14,619 nt of DNA from Alphaproteobacteria bacterium (GTDB taxonomy: Bacteria > Pseudomonadota > Alphaproteobacteria > Geminicoccales > Geminicoccaceae): contig JALSRW010000153.1 of NCBI GenBank assembly GCA_026984595.1, forward strand, positions 1-14,619, read 5' to 3'. This document shows positions 1-7,339 of the stretch, one piece after another. Made by a program: the position numbers and the translations under genes. The notes below the pieces were generated by a model. The model did no database searches. It saw only the letters and a list, made by a program, of their open reading frames with translations, and had not been told where the DNA came from. Numbering within the stretch: position 1 is the stretch's first letter; every line of letters starts with the position of its first letter.

Positions 1-759
1 GAGAACCGCCAGCGCGAGGCGGAGGCGGAACAGCGCATCGCCAGCCTCAACGGCGAGATCCGCGACCGCGAGGCACGGCTGCGCGAGCTGGAGCAGAAGC
101 TGGGCGTCGGACAGCAGCGTATCCAGGCGATGAACAGCGAGATCGCCCGCCTCAACCGTCAGCTCGCCAGCCTCAAGGATCTCCTCGGTAGCCTCGACCA
201 GAAGCTGCAGGAAGCCGATCTGCGCAACCAGCGGCAGCAGACCCGGATCGCCGATCTCACACTGCGCCTCAACACCGCGCTGGCCAAGCAGGTCGAGGAA
301 CTCAAGGAGTACCGTTCGGAATTCTTCGGCCGGCTCAAGAAGGCGCTCGGTGACCGCCCGGACATCAAGATCGTCGGCGATCGTTTCGTCTTCCAGGCCG
401 AACTGCTGTTCCCTTCGGGCTCGGCCCAGCTCGATCCCGCCGGCGAAGCCGAGCTCGAGAAGGTGGCCGAGAGCCTCAAGGAGGTGGCGGCGACGATCCC
501 GCCGGACATCGACTGGGTGCTCCGGGTCGACGGCCACACCGACAAAGTGCCGCTCCGACCGGAATCGATCTACCGATCCAACTGGGAGCTGTCGACGGCA
601 CGGGCGCTCACCGTGGTCGAATTCCTGGTCGATCACGGGATACCGCCGAACCGCCTGGCCGCGGCCGGCTTCGGCGAGTTCCAGCCGATCGATCCGGGCG
701 ACAGCGAGGCCGCCTATCGCCGCAACCGACGGATCGAATTCAAGCTCACCGAGCGCTAG
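1..759 (+). CDS. OmpA/MotB-type peptidoglycan-binding protein with N-terminal coiled coil (5' truncated)
   Basis: The reading frame is open from base 1, so the start codon and any N-terminal membrane anchor lie outside the window. The first ~105 visible residues are rich in Glu, Gln, Arg and Leu with heptad-like spacing, which indicates a long coiled coil. The C-terminal ~140 residues form an OmpA/MotB domain: a segment reading FPSGSAQLDPAGEAELEKVA, then GHTDKVPL, SNWELSTARA, AAGFGEFQPI and the closing RRNRRIEFKLT. The Asp of GHTD and the Arg near NRRIEF are the usual diaminopimelate-contacting positions in this family. The likely role is anchoring an envelope or inner-membrane complex to peptidoglycan. 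An ATG at base 130 is internal to the coiled coil and is not the true start. The stop overlaps the ribosome binding site of the nucleoside hydrolase, so the two are probably cotranscribed. The partner complex (for example a MotA/ExbB-like protein) would be upstream and cannot be seen. Confidence 0.85.
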   Translation, partial: ENRQREAEAEQRIASLNGEIRDREARLRELEQKLGVGQQRIQAMNSEIARLNRQLASLKDLLGSLDQKLQEADLRNQRQQTRIADLTLRLNTALAKQVEELKEYRSEFFGRLKKALGDRPDIKIVGDRFVFQAELLFPSGSAQLDPAGEAELEKVAESLKEVAATIPPDIDWVLRVDGHTDKVPLRPESIYRSNWELSTARALTVVEFLVDHGIPPNRLAAAGFGEFQPIDPGDSEAAYRRNRRIEFKLTER

Positions 760-768
760 GAGACCGGC

Positions 769-1701
769 ATGTCCGCACGCGCCGTCATCCTCGACTGTGA
801 TCCGGGTCAGGACGATGCGGTGGCCATCTTCCTGGCCCTCGCCTCGCCCCGAGAGCTGGAGGTGCTGGCGATCACCACGGTGGCCGGCAACGTGCCGCTG
901 GCGCGGACCGAGGCCAACGCCCGCAGGGTGGTGGAGGCGGCCGGCGCCGATGTGCCGGTTCATGCCGGCTGTCACCGCCCCCTGCTGCGCCCCCTGGAGA
1001 CCGCCAAGCAGGTGCACGGGGAAACCGGCCTCGACGGTTCCGGCCTGCCGCCACCGGAACGCCCGCTCGCCCCCGGCCATGCGGTGGATGCCATCATCGA
1101 GCGGGTGATGGCGCGGCCTGCCGGCAGCGTCACGCTGGTGCCCACCGGCCCGCTCACCAACATCGCCATGGCGCTTCTGAAGGAGCCGGAGCTGGCCGGG
1201 CGCCTCGAGGGAATCGTGCTGATGGGCGGCGCCATCGGTCTCGGCAATGTCACCCCGGCCGCCGAATTCAATTTCCATGTCGATCCGCACGCCGCCGAGA
1301 TCGTGTTCGCTTCCGGCGTGCCGATCACCATGTTCCCGCTGGATGTCACCCACAAGGTGCTGGTCACCCCCACCCGTCTGGAGCGCATCGACGCGCTGGC
1401 CACACCGGCGGCGCGGGCGGTTGCGGGGATGCTCGACTTCTATCGCCGCCACGGGCGTACCGGCGGCGCCGAGCACGGTCCCCTGCACGATCCCTGCACC
1501 ATCGCCTGGCTCCTGGCCCCGGAACTGTTCTCCGGTCGCCACTGCCATGTGGCGATCGAGACGATGAGTCCGCTCGGCATGGGACGCAGCTATGTGGACT
1601 GGTGGCAGAGCAGCGGACGGCCGGCCAATGCGCTGGTCATGCAGGAGGCGGATGCCGAGGGTTTCTTCGATCTCCTGGTGGAGCGGCTGGCGCGCCTTTG
1701 A
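769..1701 (+). CDS. nucleoside hydrolase (inosine-uridine preferring family)
   Basis: A 310-residue protein of normal length for the IunH/RihA/RihB family, which hydrolyses the N-glycosidic bond of ribonucleosides to free base plus ribose. The N-terminal calcium motif is DCDPGQDDA (residues 9-17), with Asp11, Asp15 and Asp16 as expected ligands. TTVAGN (36-41) follows, then PTGPLTN (125-131), LMGGA (151-155), AEFNFHVDP (165-173) and the late LHDPC (239-243) carrying the last calcium Asp. The ATG at 769 has AGGAGA six bases ahead, overlapping the TAG of the preceding gene, which fixes the start. Base preference (purine, pyrimidine or both) cannot be read from the sequence. The pyrimidine-catabolic operon 7 kb away makes uridine/cytidine hydrolysis attractive, but this is inference. 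No signal peptide is visible, so it should be cytoplasmic. It is convergent with aguA, with 15 bp between the stops and no terminator visible. Confidence 0.95.
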   Translation: MSARAVILDCDPGQDDAVAIFLALASPRELEVLAITTVAGNVPLARTEANARRVVEAAGADVPVHAGCHRPLLRPLETAKQVHGETGLDGSGLPPPERPLAPGHAVDAIIERVMARPAGSVTLVPTGPLTNIAMALLKEPELAGRLEGIVLMGGAIGLGNVTPAAEFNFHVDPHAAEIVFASGVPITMFPLDVTHKVLVTPTRLERIDALATPAARAVAGMLDFYRRHGRTGGAEHGPLHDPCTIAWLLAPELFSGRHCHVAIETMSPLGMGRSYVDWWQSSGRPANALVMQEADAEGFFDLLVERLARL

Positions 1702-1716
1702 GCCACCCGGTCCGCC

Positions 1717-2730
1717 CTATGGCTTCGGCTGCTGCTGGGTGATGCAGTGGATGCCGCCGCCGCCGGTGACCAGATCGAGAACCTCCACCTGCACCACCTC
1801 GCGCTCGGGAAAGGCCGCGGCCAGTGCCCGATAGGCGGTCTTGTCGGCGGCATCGCCGAAGGCCGGCATGACGATGCCGCCGTTGGCGATGTAGAAATTG
1901 ACATAGGAGGTGGTCAGCAGCACGCCCTCCCGACGCTGGCGCGGCTTGGGCATCGGCAGGGTGAGGATCTCGAGACTGCGGCCACGGGCGTCGGTGGCCT
2001 GCTGCAGGACCTCGAAATTGGCCTCGAGCGCCTCGTGATGGGGACCGCCGGGCTCGTCGCGCGCGGCCAGCACCACCCCGGGACGGGCGAAACAGGCGAC
2101 ATTGTCGACATGGCCGCGGGTCTCGTCGTCGACCATCCCGCGGGGCAGCCAGATCACCCGCTCGATGCCCAGGCAGGCGGCCAGCTCGGCCTCCACATCC
2201 TCGCGGTCGAAGCCCGGATTGCGGGCGGGATCCAGCGCCGCCGGCTCGCAGACCAACGCCGTTCCCTCGCCGTCCACCGAGACATTGCCGCCCTCGAACA
2301 CCAGCGAGGAGAAGAAGCTGCGGGCCTTGACATGCTCGAGGATGCGCCGGGCCAGTTCGGCGTCCTGGGCGTAGTCCTGGTAGAGTTCGCCCCAACCGTT
2401 GAAACGCCAGGCGACGCCACCCAGGTTGCCCTCCGCGTCCAGCAGGAAGGAGGGGCCGGTATCCCGCACCCAGCTATCGTCATGGGTCATCGGCAGCACC
2501 GACACGCCCTTGCCGAGATAGAGCGAGGCATCGGCCGCGAGATCGGGGCGCACGATCATCGTCACTGGCTCGAACTCGGCGATCGCCCCGGCGACCTGGG
2601 CGACCGCGCGGCGGGCCGCTTCCAGCTCGCCATCCCAGATCGATTCGCGGCAGGGCCAGGCCATCCAGCAGCGCGCATGCGGCGCCCATTCCGGTGGCAT
2701 TGCGAAGCCGAGGTCCCGTGGTCGCTCCAC
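1717..2730 (-). CDS. aguA: agmatine deiminase
   Basis: It converts agmatine to N-carbamoylputrescine and ammonia, the first step of the agmatine route to putrescine. The protein belongs to the guanidino-modifying (Porphyromonas peptidyl-arginine-deiminase-type) fold. With the GTG at 2730 it has 337 residues. Visible marks are MPPEWAPHARCWMAWP (11-26), DDSWVRDTGPSF (84-95), EGGNVSVDGEGT (146-157), RGHVDN (205-210) and the C-terminal GGGGIHCITQQQP, whose Cys329 is the expected nucleophile. The ATG at 2700 would remove the RPRDLGFA segment normally seen just before MPPEW. The ATG at 2754 has no good ribosome binding site. GTG 2730 has GAGAGG four bases upstream and AGGAGA further out, so I prefer it with moderate certainty. 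aguB (N-carbamoylputrescine amidase), the usual partner, is not in the window. A polyamine-type importer operon lies about 1.7 kb away on the same strand, upstream in reading direction. Confidence 0.93.
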   Translation of the reverse strand: MERPRDLGFAMPPEWAPHARCWMAWPCRESIWDGELEAARRAVAQVAGAIAEFEPVTMIVRPDLAADASLYLGKGVSVLPMTHDDSWVRDTGPSFLLDAEGNLGGVAWRFNGWGELYQDYAQDAELARRILEHVKARSFFSSLVFEGGNVSVDGEGTALVCEPAALDPARNPGFDREDVEAELAACLGIERVIWLPRGMVDDETRGHVDNVACFARPGVVLAARDEPGGPHHEALEANFEVLQQATDARGRSLEILTLPMPKPRQRREGVLLTTSYVNFYIANGGIVMPAFGDAADKTAYRALAAAFPEREVVQVEVLDLVTGGGGIHCITQQQPKP

Positions 2731-2762
2731 CCTACCTCTCCATCTCCTGCCCATCATGTTCA

Positions 2763-2792
2763 GGTTGCGACATCCCCACATCCATGGCAACC
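2763..2792. promoter_or_regulatory. inverted repeat in the aguA/ridA divergent intergenic region
   Basis: GGTTGC at 2763-2768 and its reverse complement GCAACC at 2787-2792 are separated by 18 bases, in the 119-bp gap between the divergent aguA and ridA starts. The arms are only 6 bp and do not extend inward or outward. It may be an operator half-site pair for a dimeric regulator, or chance. No regulator gene is nearby, and I see no convincing -35/-10 pair on either strand of this gap. Confidence 0.2.
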
Positions 2793-2836
2793 ACGGCGTA
2801 GCAGAGCGGGCGCCACGGGCGTCGCCAATCCGCGGG

Positions 2837-2841
2837 GGAGG
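2837..2841 (+). promoter_or_regulatory. ribosome binding site of ridA-family gene
   Basis: GGAGG lies eight bases before the ATG at 2850, inside a run of G residues. It supports that start for the RidA-family protein. Confidence 0.7.
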
Positions 2842-2849
2842 AAGCTGCC

Positions 2850-3317
2850 ATGACCAGTGCCATCGAACGCCGTCTCGGGGAGCTCGGCCTGACTCTGCCG
2901 GAAGTTCCCTCGCCGGCGGGCAATTACGTGCCTTGGGTGCGTTCGGGCAAGCTCTTGTTCATCTCCGGCCAGGTACCGATGACCGAAGGGCGCATCGCGA
3001 TCGCCGGCAGGCTCGGAGACAATGTGAGCCTCGAAGAGGGCCAGCGGGCGGCCAGGCTGTGTGCGCTCAACATCCTGGCCCAGGCGCGGGCGGCCCTCGA
3101 CGGCGCGCTCGACGGGCTGGCCCGCTGCGTCAAGCTCGGCGGCTTCGTCGCCTGCACCCCGGATTTCACCGACCATCCCAAGGTCATCAACGGAGCCTCG
3201 GATCTGATGGTCGCGGCGATGGGCGAAGCCGGCCGCCACGCCCGCTTCGCGGTGGGTGCCCCGTCCCTGCCGCTGGGCGCGGCGGTGGAGGTCGAGGCGA
3301 TCTTCGAACTCCACTGA
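2850..3317 (+). CDS. RidA/YjgF/UK114-family protein
   Basis: A 155-residue protein of the RidA (YjgF/YER057c/UK114) superfamily. Canonical RidA hydrolyses reactive enamine/imine intermediates made by PLP enzymes to ketoacids plus ammonia. The N-terminal half carries GNYVPWVRSGKLLFISGQVP (24-43), and the C-terminal half carries HARFAVGAPSLPLGAAVEVEAIFEL. Arg132 in HARFAVG aligns by eye with Arg105 of E. coli RidA, the residue that binds the substrate carboxylate, so deaminase activity is plausible. The protein is longer than the ~130-residue archetype, with an N-terminal extension (ERRLGELGLTLPE) typical of the longer alphaproteobacterial subgroup. The gene diverges from aguA, and its stop is 3 bp before the next start, so it forms an operon with the acyltransferase. 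It is cytoplasmic. The true substrate is unknown, and functions in this superfamily cannot be assigned from sequence alone. Confidence 0.9.
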   Translation: MTSAIERRLGELGLTLPEVPSPAGNYVPWVRSGKLLFISGQVPMTEGRIAIAGRLGDNVSLEEGQRAARLCALNILAQARAALDGALDGLARCVKLGGFVACTPDFTDHPKVINGASDLMVAAMGEAGRHARFAVGAPSLPLGAAVEVEAIFELH

Positions 3318-3320
3318 CCG

Positions 3321-4502
3321 GTGCCGGCGCGCGGGCTGCGCCTGCTGGGCGGGATCGAGGGTATCGCCGCCGGCCAGTGGGACGCGCTGCTCCCCGCAAA
3401 GCACCCCTTCCTGCGCCATGCCTTTCTCGCGGCCCTCGAAAAAAGCGGCTCGGCCAGCACCGAGACCGGCTGGCAGCCCCTGCATCTCCTCGCCGAGTCC
3501 GGGGGGCGAGTGCGGGGTGCCGTGCCGCTCTACGCCAAGAGCCATTCCTGGGGCGAATATGTGTTCGATCATGGCTGGGCCGAAGCCTTCGAGCGGGCCG
3601 GCGGGCGGTATTATCCCAAGCTGCTGGCGGCCGTTCCCTTCACCCCGGTGCCGGGTCCACGCCTGCTCGTCGAAGAGGATGCCCCGGAGTTGCGCCGGGA
3701 GCTGGTGGCCGGGCTCACCCTGACCTGTCGCAGGCTGTCCCTGTCCTCGGTACATGTCAACTTCTGCACCGCCGAGGAGGCCGAGCTGCTCGAATCCTGC
3801 GGCTGGCTCCTGCGCCGGGGCATTCAGTATCACTGGCACAATCGCGGCTACGACAGCTTCGCGGACTTCCTGGCCGCGCTCAGGAGCGGCCGCCGCAAGA
3901 CCATCCGGCGCGAGCGCCGCGAGGCGACGGCGATCGGGCTCGAGATCCGCACCCTGGTCGGCGAGGAGGTCACACCGGCGGTGATGGAGGAGTTCCATCC
4001 GCTCTATCTGGCCACCGTCGAGCGTCGCTGGGGCGGCGCCTATCTGACGCCCGAATTCTTCCGGCTGCTGGCCGAAAGACTGCCCGCGATGCTGGTGCTG
4101 GTGACGGCGCGCGAGGAAGGCCGTCTGGTCGCCGCCGCCCTCAACCTACGGGACGAGAAAGCGCTTTACGGCCGCCTCTGGGGCAGTCTCGAAAGCCACC
4201 GCTTCCTGCATTTCGAGCTCTGCTACTATCGGGCCATCGATTTCGCCATCACCCGCCGCCTGCAACGGGTGGAAGCGGGCGCCCAGGGCGAGCACAAGCT
4301 GCTGCGGGGCTACGAGCCGGCCTGGACCCGGAGTGCCCACCACATCCGCGATCCCGGCCTCGCGGCCGCCGTCGCACGCTTCCTGCGGCGCGAGACACGG
4401 CTCCTGCGGCACCGCTTCGCGGAGCTCGAAAGCCTGCTGCCCTACCGCCGCGATCTTCAGGAGGAGAGCAGCACGGCATCCTCGGGTCGGAAAGAGACGT
4501 AA
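3321..4502 (+). CDS. FemAB-like GNAT-fold N-acyltransferase (COG3146/DUF482 family)
   Basis: A 393-residue protein that I recognise as the family often named 'peptidogalycan biosynthesis/recognition' or GNAT-family N-acetyltransferase (COG3146, PF04339). Support comes from PFLRHAFLAALEKSG (29-43), AVPLYAKSHSWGEYVFDHGW (67-86), the basic stretch RSGRRKTIRRERRE (188-201), GRLWGS and LHFELCYYRAIDFAI (284-310), and EHKLLRGYEP (324-333) near the end. The fold suggests acyl or aminoacyl transfer to an amine. The substrate in Gram-negative bacteria is not established as far as I know. The GTG start lies 3 bp after the ridA-family stop. There is no clear Shine-Dalgarno, so translational coupling is likely, and the N-terminal domain begins right at this start, which argues against a later one. 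The 3' end overlaps potA by 46 bp in opposite orientation. Confidence 0.85.
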   Translation: MPARGLRLLGGIEGIAAGQWDALLPAKHPFLRHAFLAALEKSGSASTETGWQPLHLLAESGGRVRGAVPLYAKSHSWGEYVFDHGWAEAFERAGGRYYPKLLAAVPFTPVPGPRLLVEEDAPELRRELVAGLTLTCRRLSLSSVHVNFCTAEEAELLESCGWLLRRGIQYHWHNRGYDSFADFLAALRSGRRKTIRRERREATAIGLEIRTLVGEEVTPAVMEEFHPLYLATVERRWGGAYLTPEFFRLLAERLPAMLVLVTAREEGRLVAAALNLRDEKALYGRLWGSLESHRFLHFELCYYRAIDFAITRRLQRVEAGAQGEHKLLRGYEPAWTRSAHHIRDPGLAAAVARFLRRETRLLRHRFAELESLLPYRRDLQEESSTASSGRKET

Positions 4503-5539
4503 CAGGCCATCCCCTCGGCCAGCGGCGTCTCCTCGATGCGCGAACGGTTGTGGCGGATGCAGATCAGCCGCAGCCCGTCGCACTCCACGAAAATGCGGCT
4601 GTGATCGCCGAAATAGGCGATCTGCCCGATCCGCCCGGCGAGCTGCAGCGGTCCCGCCTGCGGCCCCTCGGTGCGCACCTCCATCTTTTCCGGGCGCACC
4701 GCCAGCGCCACCACCTCCGCCGGCGGCTCCCGCTCGGGAACCTCGATCTCCCCGAGCCCCTCCACCATCACGCGCACGCCCGTCTCCCCGCGGTCCAGGA
4801 GGCGGGCATCGAAAACGTTCACCTGGCCGATGAAGTCGGCGACGAAACGGGTCCGCGGCCGCTCGTACAAGCTGCGCGGATCGCTGATCTGGAGGATGCG
4901 CCCCCGGTTCATGACCGCGATATGGGTGGCCATGGACAGGGCCTCGTCCTGATCGTGGGTGACGATCACGAAGGTGATGCCGACCTCGTGCTGGAGGCGC
5001 ACGAGCTCGAGCTGCATCTCCTCGCGGAGCTTGCGGTCGAGGGCCGAAAGCGGCTCGTCGAGGAGTAGCAGCTTGGGCTTCTTCACCAGCGCCCGGGCCA
5101 GCGCCACCCGCTGCTTCTGCCCGCCGGAGAGCTGATCGGGCCGGCGTTCCTCGAAACCCTGCAGCCGCACCATGGCGACGGCCTCGGCGACGCGCCGTTC
5201 GATCTCCGGACGCGGCACGCCGGTGACCTTGAGCCCGTAGCCGATGTTCTCGGCCACCGTCATGTGGGGAAACACGGCGTAGGACTGGAAGACCATGTTC
5301 ACCGGCCGGCGGTTCGGAGGCACGGCCGCCATCTCCTCGCCGTCGATCAGGATGCGGCCCTCGCTGGGCTGCTCGAAGCCGGCGAGCATGCGCAGGAGCG
5401 TGGTCTTGCCGCAGCCCGAAGGTCCGAGGAGGGCGAAGAAGGCGTTACGCGGGATCGCCAGGGAGACCGCATCGACCGCGGCGAAACTGCCGAAGCGCTT
5501 GGTCACCTGTTCGATGCGGACGATCGGCGGCGCATTCAT
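4457..5539 (-). CDS. potA: spermidine/putrescine-type ABC transporter ATP-binding protein
   Basis: A 360-residue ABC ATPase that powers the importer encoded by the two permease genes directly upstream. It has Walker A GPSGCGKT (39-46), Q-loop Gln85 in VFQSYAVFPHMTV, signature LSGGQKQR (137-144), Walker B LLLLDEP (157-163) and the switch His195 in VTHDQDEA. A C-terminal TOBE-type regulatory domain follows DFIGQVNVFDARL (~236-246 onward) and ends in the VSFRPEDAVLL segment usual for PotA. The ATG at 5539 overlaps the potC stop in an ATGA arrangement. The frame stays open further upstream through potC, but that part does not resemble PotA and is a shadow. Putrescine, spermidine or agmatine are all possible substrates. 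The PotA label follows sequence style and the matching permeases. Confidence 0.93.
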   Translation of the reverse strand: MNAPPIVRIEQVTKRFGSFAAVDAVSLAIPRNAFFALLGPSGCGKTTLLRMLAGFEQPSEGRILIDGEEMAAVPPNRRPVNMVFQSYAVFPHMTVAENIGYGLKVTGVPRPEIERRVAEAVAMVRLQGFEERRPDQLSGGQKQRVALARALVKKPKLLLLDEPLSALDRKLREEMQLELVRLQHEVGITFVIVTHDQDEALSMATHIAVMNRGRILQISDPRSLYERPRTRFVADFIGQVNVFDARLLDRGETGVRVMVEGLGEIEVPEREPPAEVVALAVRPEKMEVRTEGPQAGPLQLAGRIGQIAYFGDHSRIFVECDGLRLICIRHNRSRIEETPLAEGMACYVSFRPEDAVLLSS

Positions 5540-6375
5540 CGGGTCTCTTCCTCGCGTACCGGCGTCTGGAGCCGCATGGCGATCACCGTGAGCAGCAGGG
5601 TGATGGCGATCAGCACCGTGGAGGCGGCGTTGACCTCCGGCGTCGCGCCGAAGCGCACCATGGAATAGATCTTGATCGGGAAGGTGATGGTCTCCGGCCC
5701 GCTGGTGAAGAAGGTGATGACGAAATCGTCCAGCGACAGGGTCATCGCCAGCAGCGCCCCGGCGACGATCCCCGGCTTCATGAAGGGGATCAGGACATGG
5801 CGCAGGGTCTGCCATTCCGATGCGCCGAGATCCTTGGACGCCTCCTCGAGGGAACGATCGAAGCCCTCGAGACGGGCCCGCACCACCACCGCCACGAAGG
5901 GAAAGGAAAAGGCGATATGGCCGATCACCACCGGGGTCAGGCTGACCGGCCAGGAGATGCCGCCCATCAGGCCGATGCGGCTGAAGAACACCAAGAGCGA
6001 CACCCCCATGCAGATCTCGGGGATGACGATGGGCAGGGCGTTCGCCCCCTCCACCGCCGCCTTTCCGGGAAAGCGGAAGCGCCACAGCGCCATCGCCAGC
6101 AGAGTGCCGAGAATGGTGCTGACGACGGTCGAGATGAAGGCGACGATGAGGCTGTTGGTGAAGGCTTCGATGAGCGAGGCGTTGGCGATCGCCTTGGCGT
6201 AGTATTTGGTGGTGAAGCCCCGCCAGACGATGTTCCTGCGGCTGTCGTTGAAGCTGAAGATCACCAGGATGACGATCGGCGCGTAGAGGAACAGGAAGGT
6301 GGCGGCGAGCCAGGCCCGCAGCCACAGCCGGCGGGTGTATTCGAGCGGCCCCGGAGCGCCGCGCCGCTCAGCCAT
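5536..6375 (-). CDS. potC: spermidine/putrescine-type ABC transporter permease, PotC-like
   Basis: A 279-residue inner-membrane permease with about six hydrophobic segments, the first near residues 22-42 (LAATFLFLYAPIVILVIFSF) and the last near 250-268. The EAA loop that docks onto the ATPase reads EEASKDLGASEWQTLRHVLI (177-196). The signature SLDDFVITFFTSGPET (214-229) followed by TFPIKIYSMVRFG is characteristic of PotC proteins. The ATG at 6375 has GGAGGG six bases upstream and overlaps the end of potB by 8 bp, so PotB and PotC should be made in a coupled way. The stop overlaps the potA start by 4 bp. Length and layout are normal, and no truncation is seen. Confidence 0.94.
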   Translation of the reverse strand: MAERRGAPGPLEYTRRLWLRAWLAATFLFLYAPIVILVIFSFNDSRRNIVWRGFTTKYYAKAIANASLIEAFTNSLIVAFISTVVSTILGTLLAMALWRFRFPGKAAVEGANALPIVIPEICMGVSLLVFFSRIGLMGGISWPVSLTPVVIGHIAFSFPFVAVVVRARLEGFDRSLEEASKDLGASEWQTLRHVLIPFMKPGIVAGALLAMTLSLDDFVITFFTSGPETITFPIKIYSMVRFGATPEVNAASTVLIAITLLLTVIAMRLQTPVREEETR

Positions 6376-7276
6376 GGCGCGCCCTCCTTCCCGCCAGCCA
6401 GGCGCGCAGCGCCAGCACCAGAAAGGTCAGGTAGAGGAGCAGGAAGGAGAGCGCCGCGCCCAGCGGAATGTTGTTGGCGGCCTTGAACTGGCGCTCGATG
6501 ACATTGCCGATGAGCTGGCTGTCGGGACCGCCCAAGAGATCGGAGATGAGGAAGGTGCCCAGCGCCGGAATGAACACCAGGATGATGCCCGATACGATCC
6601 CCGGCCAGGCCAGCGGCACGGTCACCGAGAGAAAGCTGCGGATCTGCGACGCGCCCAGATCGAGACTGGCCTCGATCAGCGAGCGGTCGAGCTTCTCGAG
6701 GGTGGCATAGAGCGGCAGCACCATGAAGGGCAGGTAGACATAGACGATGCCGAACACCACCGCGGTATTGTTGTAGAGCAGGGAAAGCGGCACGAAGCGC
6801 TCGCCCAGCAGGTCATCGAGCCCGAGCGGGGCGAGGATCGTCTTCGCCGCCACCCACAGATATTCGAGCCCGTAGTTGAGATAGCCCTTGGTACGCAGCA
6901 CCGCGATCATCGAATAGGTGCGGATCAGCAGGTTGGTCCAGAAGGGCAGGATCACCAGCATCAGCAGCAGCGGCTTGCTGCGCCGGGGGGCGAAGCTCAC
7001 CGCAAGCGCCACCGGGAAGCTGACGATCAGGCAGACCGCGGTGGCCAGCGCCGCGATCCAGAAGGATTTCCAGAACAGGCCGAGATAGATGGGCTCCAGC
7101 GCCTGGCGGTAATTGTCGAGGGTCCAGGTGATGACGATCTCGACCGGGCCGGCCCGCTCGCCGAAGGCCAGCACCCAGACCATCGCCAGCGGCACCAGGA
7201 AAAACAGCAGGAGCCACAGGCCTCCCGGCAGCAGGAATGTCCAGAACACCCAAGGGGCCGAGCGCCAATCGTCCAA
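6368..7276 (-). CDS. potB: spermidine/putrescine-type ABC transporter permease, PotB-like
   Basis: A 302-residue inner-membrane permease with about six hydrophobic segments, starting at residues ~11-37. PotB hallmarks are LPFWTNLLIRTYSMIAVLRT (110-129), followed by KGYLN, and the EAA loop IEASLDLGASQIRSFLSVTV (201-220) followed by PLAWPG. VFIPALGTFLISDLLGG (234-250) is also typical. The start is TTG at 7276. An in-frame stop (TAG) lies just upstream at 7295-7297 and no ATG or GTG lies between, so TTG 7276 or the GTG at residue 10 are the choices. A GGAAGGGCGGAAG purine-rich stretch precedes the TTG. The gene lies 71 bp downstream of guaA on the same strand. No potD/potF-like binding protein gene accompanies it here. 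Confidence 0.92.
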   Translation of the reverse strand: MDDWRSAPWVFWTFLLPGGLWLLLFFLVPLAMVWVLAFGERAGPVEIVITWTLDNYRQALEPIYLGLFWKSFWIAALATAVCLIVSFPVALAVSFAPRRSKPLLLMLVILPFWTNLLIRTYSMIAVLRTKGYLNYGLEYLWVAAKTILAPLGLDDLLGERFVPLSLLYNNTAVVFGIVYVYLPFMVLPLYATLEKLDRSLIEASLDLGASQIRSFLSVTVPLAWPGIVSGIILVFIPALGTFLISDLLGGPDSQLIGNVIERQFKAANNIPLGAALSFLLLYLTFLVLALRAWLAGRRARHG

Positions 7277-7310
7277 ACTTCCGCCCTTCCGTCCCTACCC
7301 TCGGCGGCCA

Positions 7311-7339
7311 GAGAGTGCCGCTCCGGCCGGTCTTGTCAA
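7311..7339 (-). promoter_or_regulatory. candidate promoter for potBCA
   Basis: On the minus strand a perfect TTGACA (plus-strand 7334-7339) stands 17 bases before ACTCTC (7311-7316), a weak -10. Transcription would begin near 7304, about 28 bases before the potB TTG. A small GCGGC/GCCGC stem with an 8-base loop (7304-7308 with 7317-7321) overlaps the same spot. It lacks a U-tract, so it is not a classical terminator. The element would let potBCA be expressed apart from guaA. Confidence 0.4.

Noticed and set aside
1747..2853. 368-codon plus-strand open frame opposite aguA
   Set aside because: aguA carries the full catalytic motif set. The plus-strand frame is a shadow rich in Gly, Asp, His and Gln without a known domain.
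2756..5068. 770-codon plus-strand open frame through ridA, the acyltransferase and into potA
   Set aside because: It is very rich in Arg, Gly, Pro and Ala, overlaps three real genes in another frame or strand, and has no recognisable domain.
5540..6325. Upstream extension of the potA frame to 6325
   Set aside because: The extension reads through potC in the wrong frame. PotA similarity begins at the ATG at 5539, which overlaps the potC stop.
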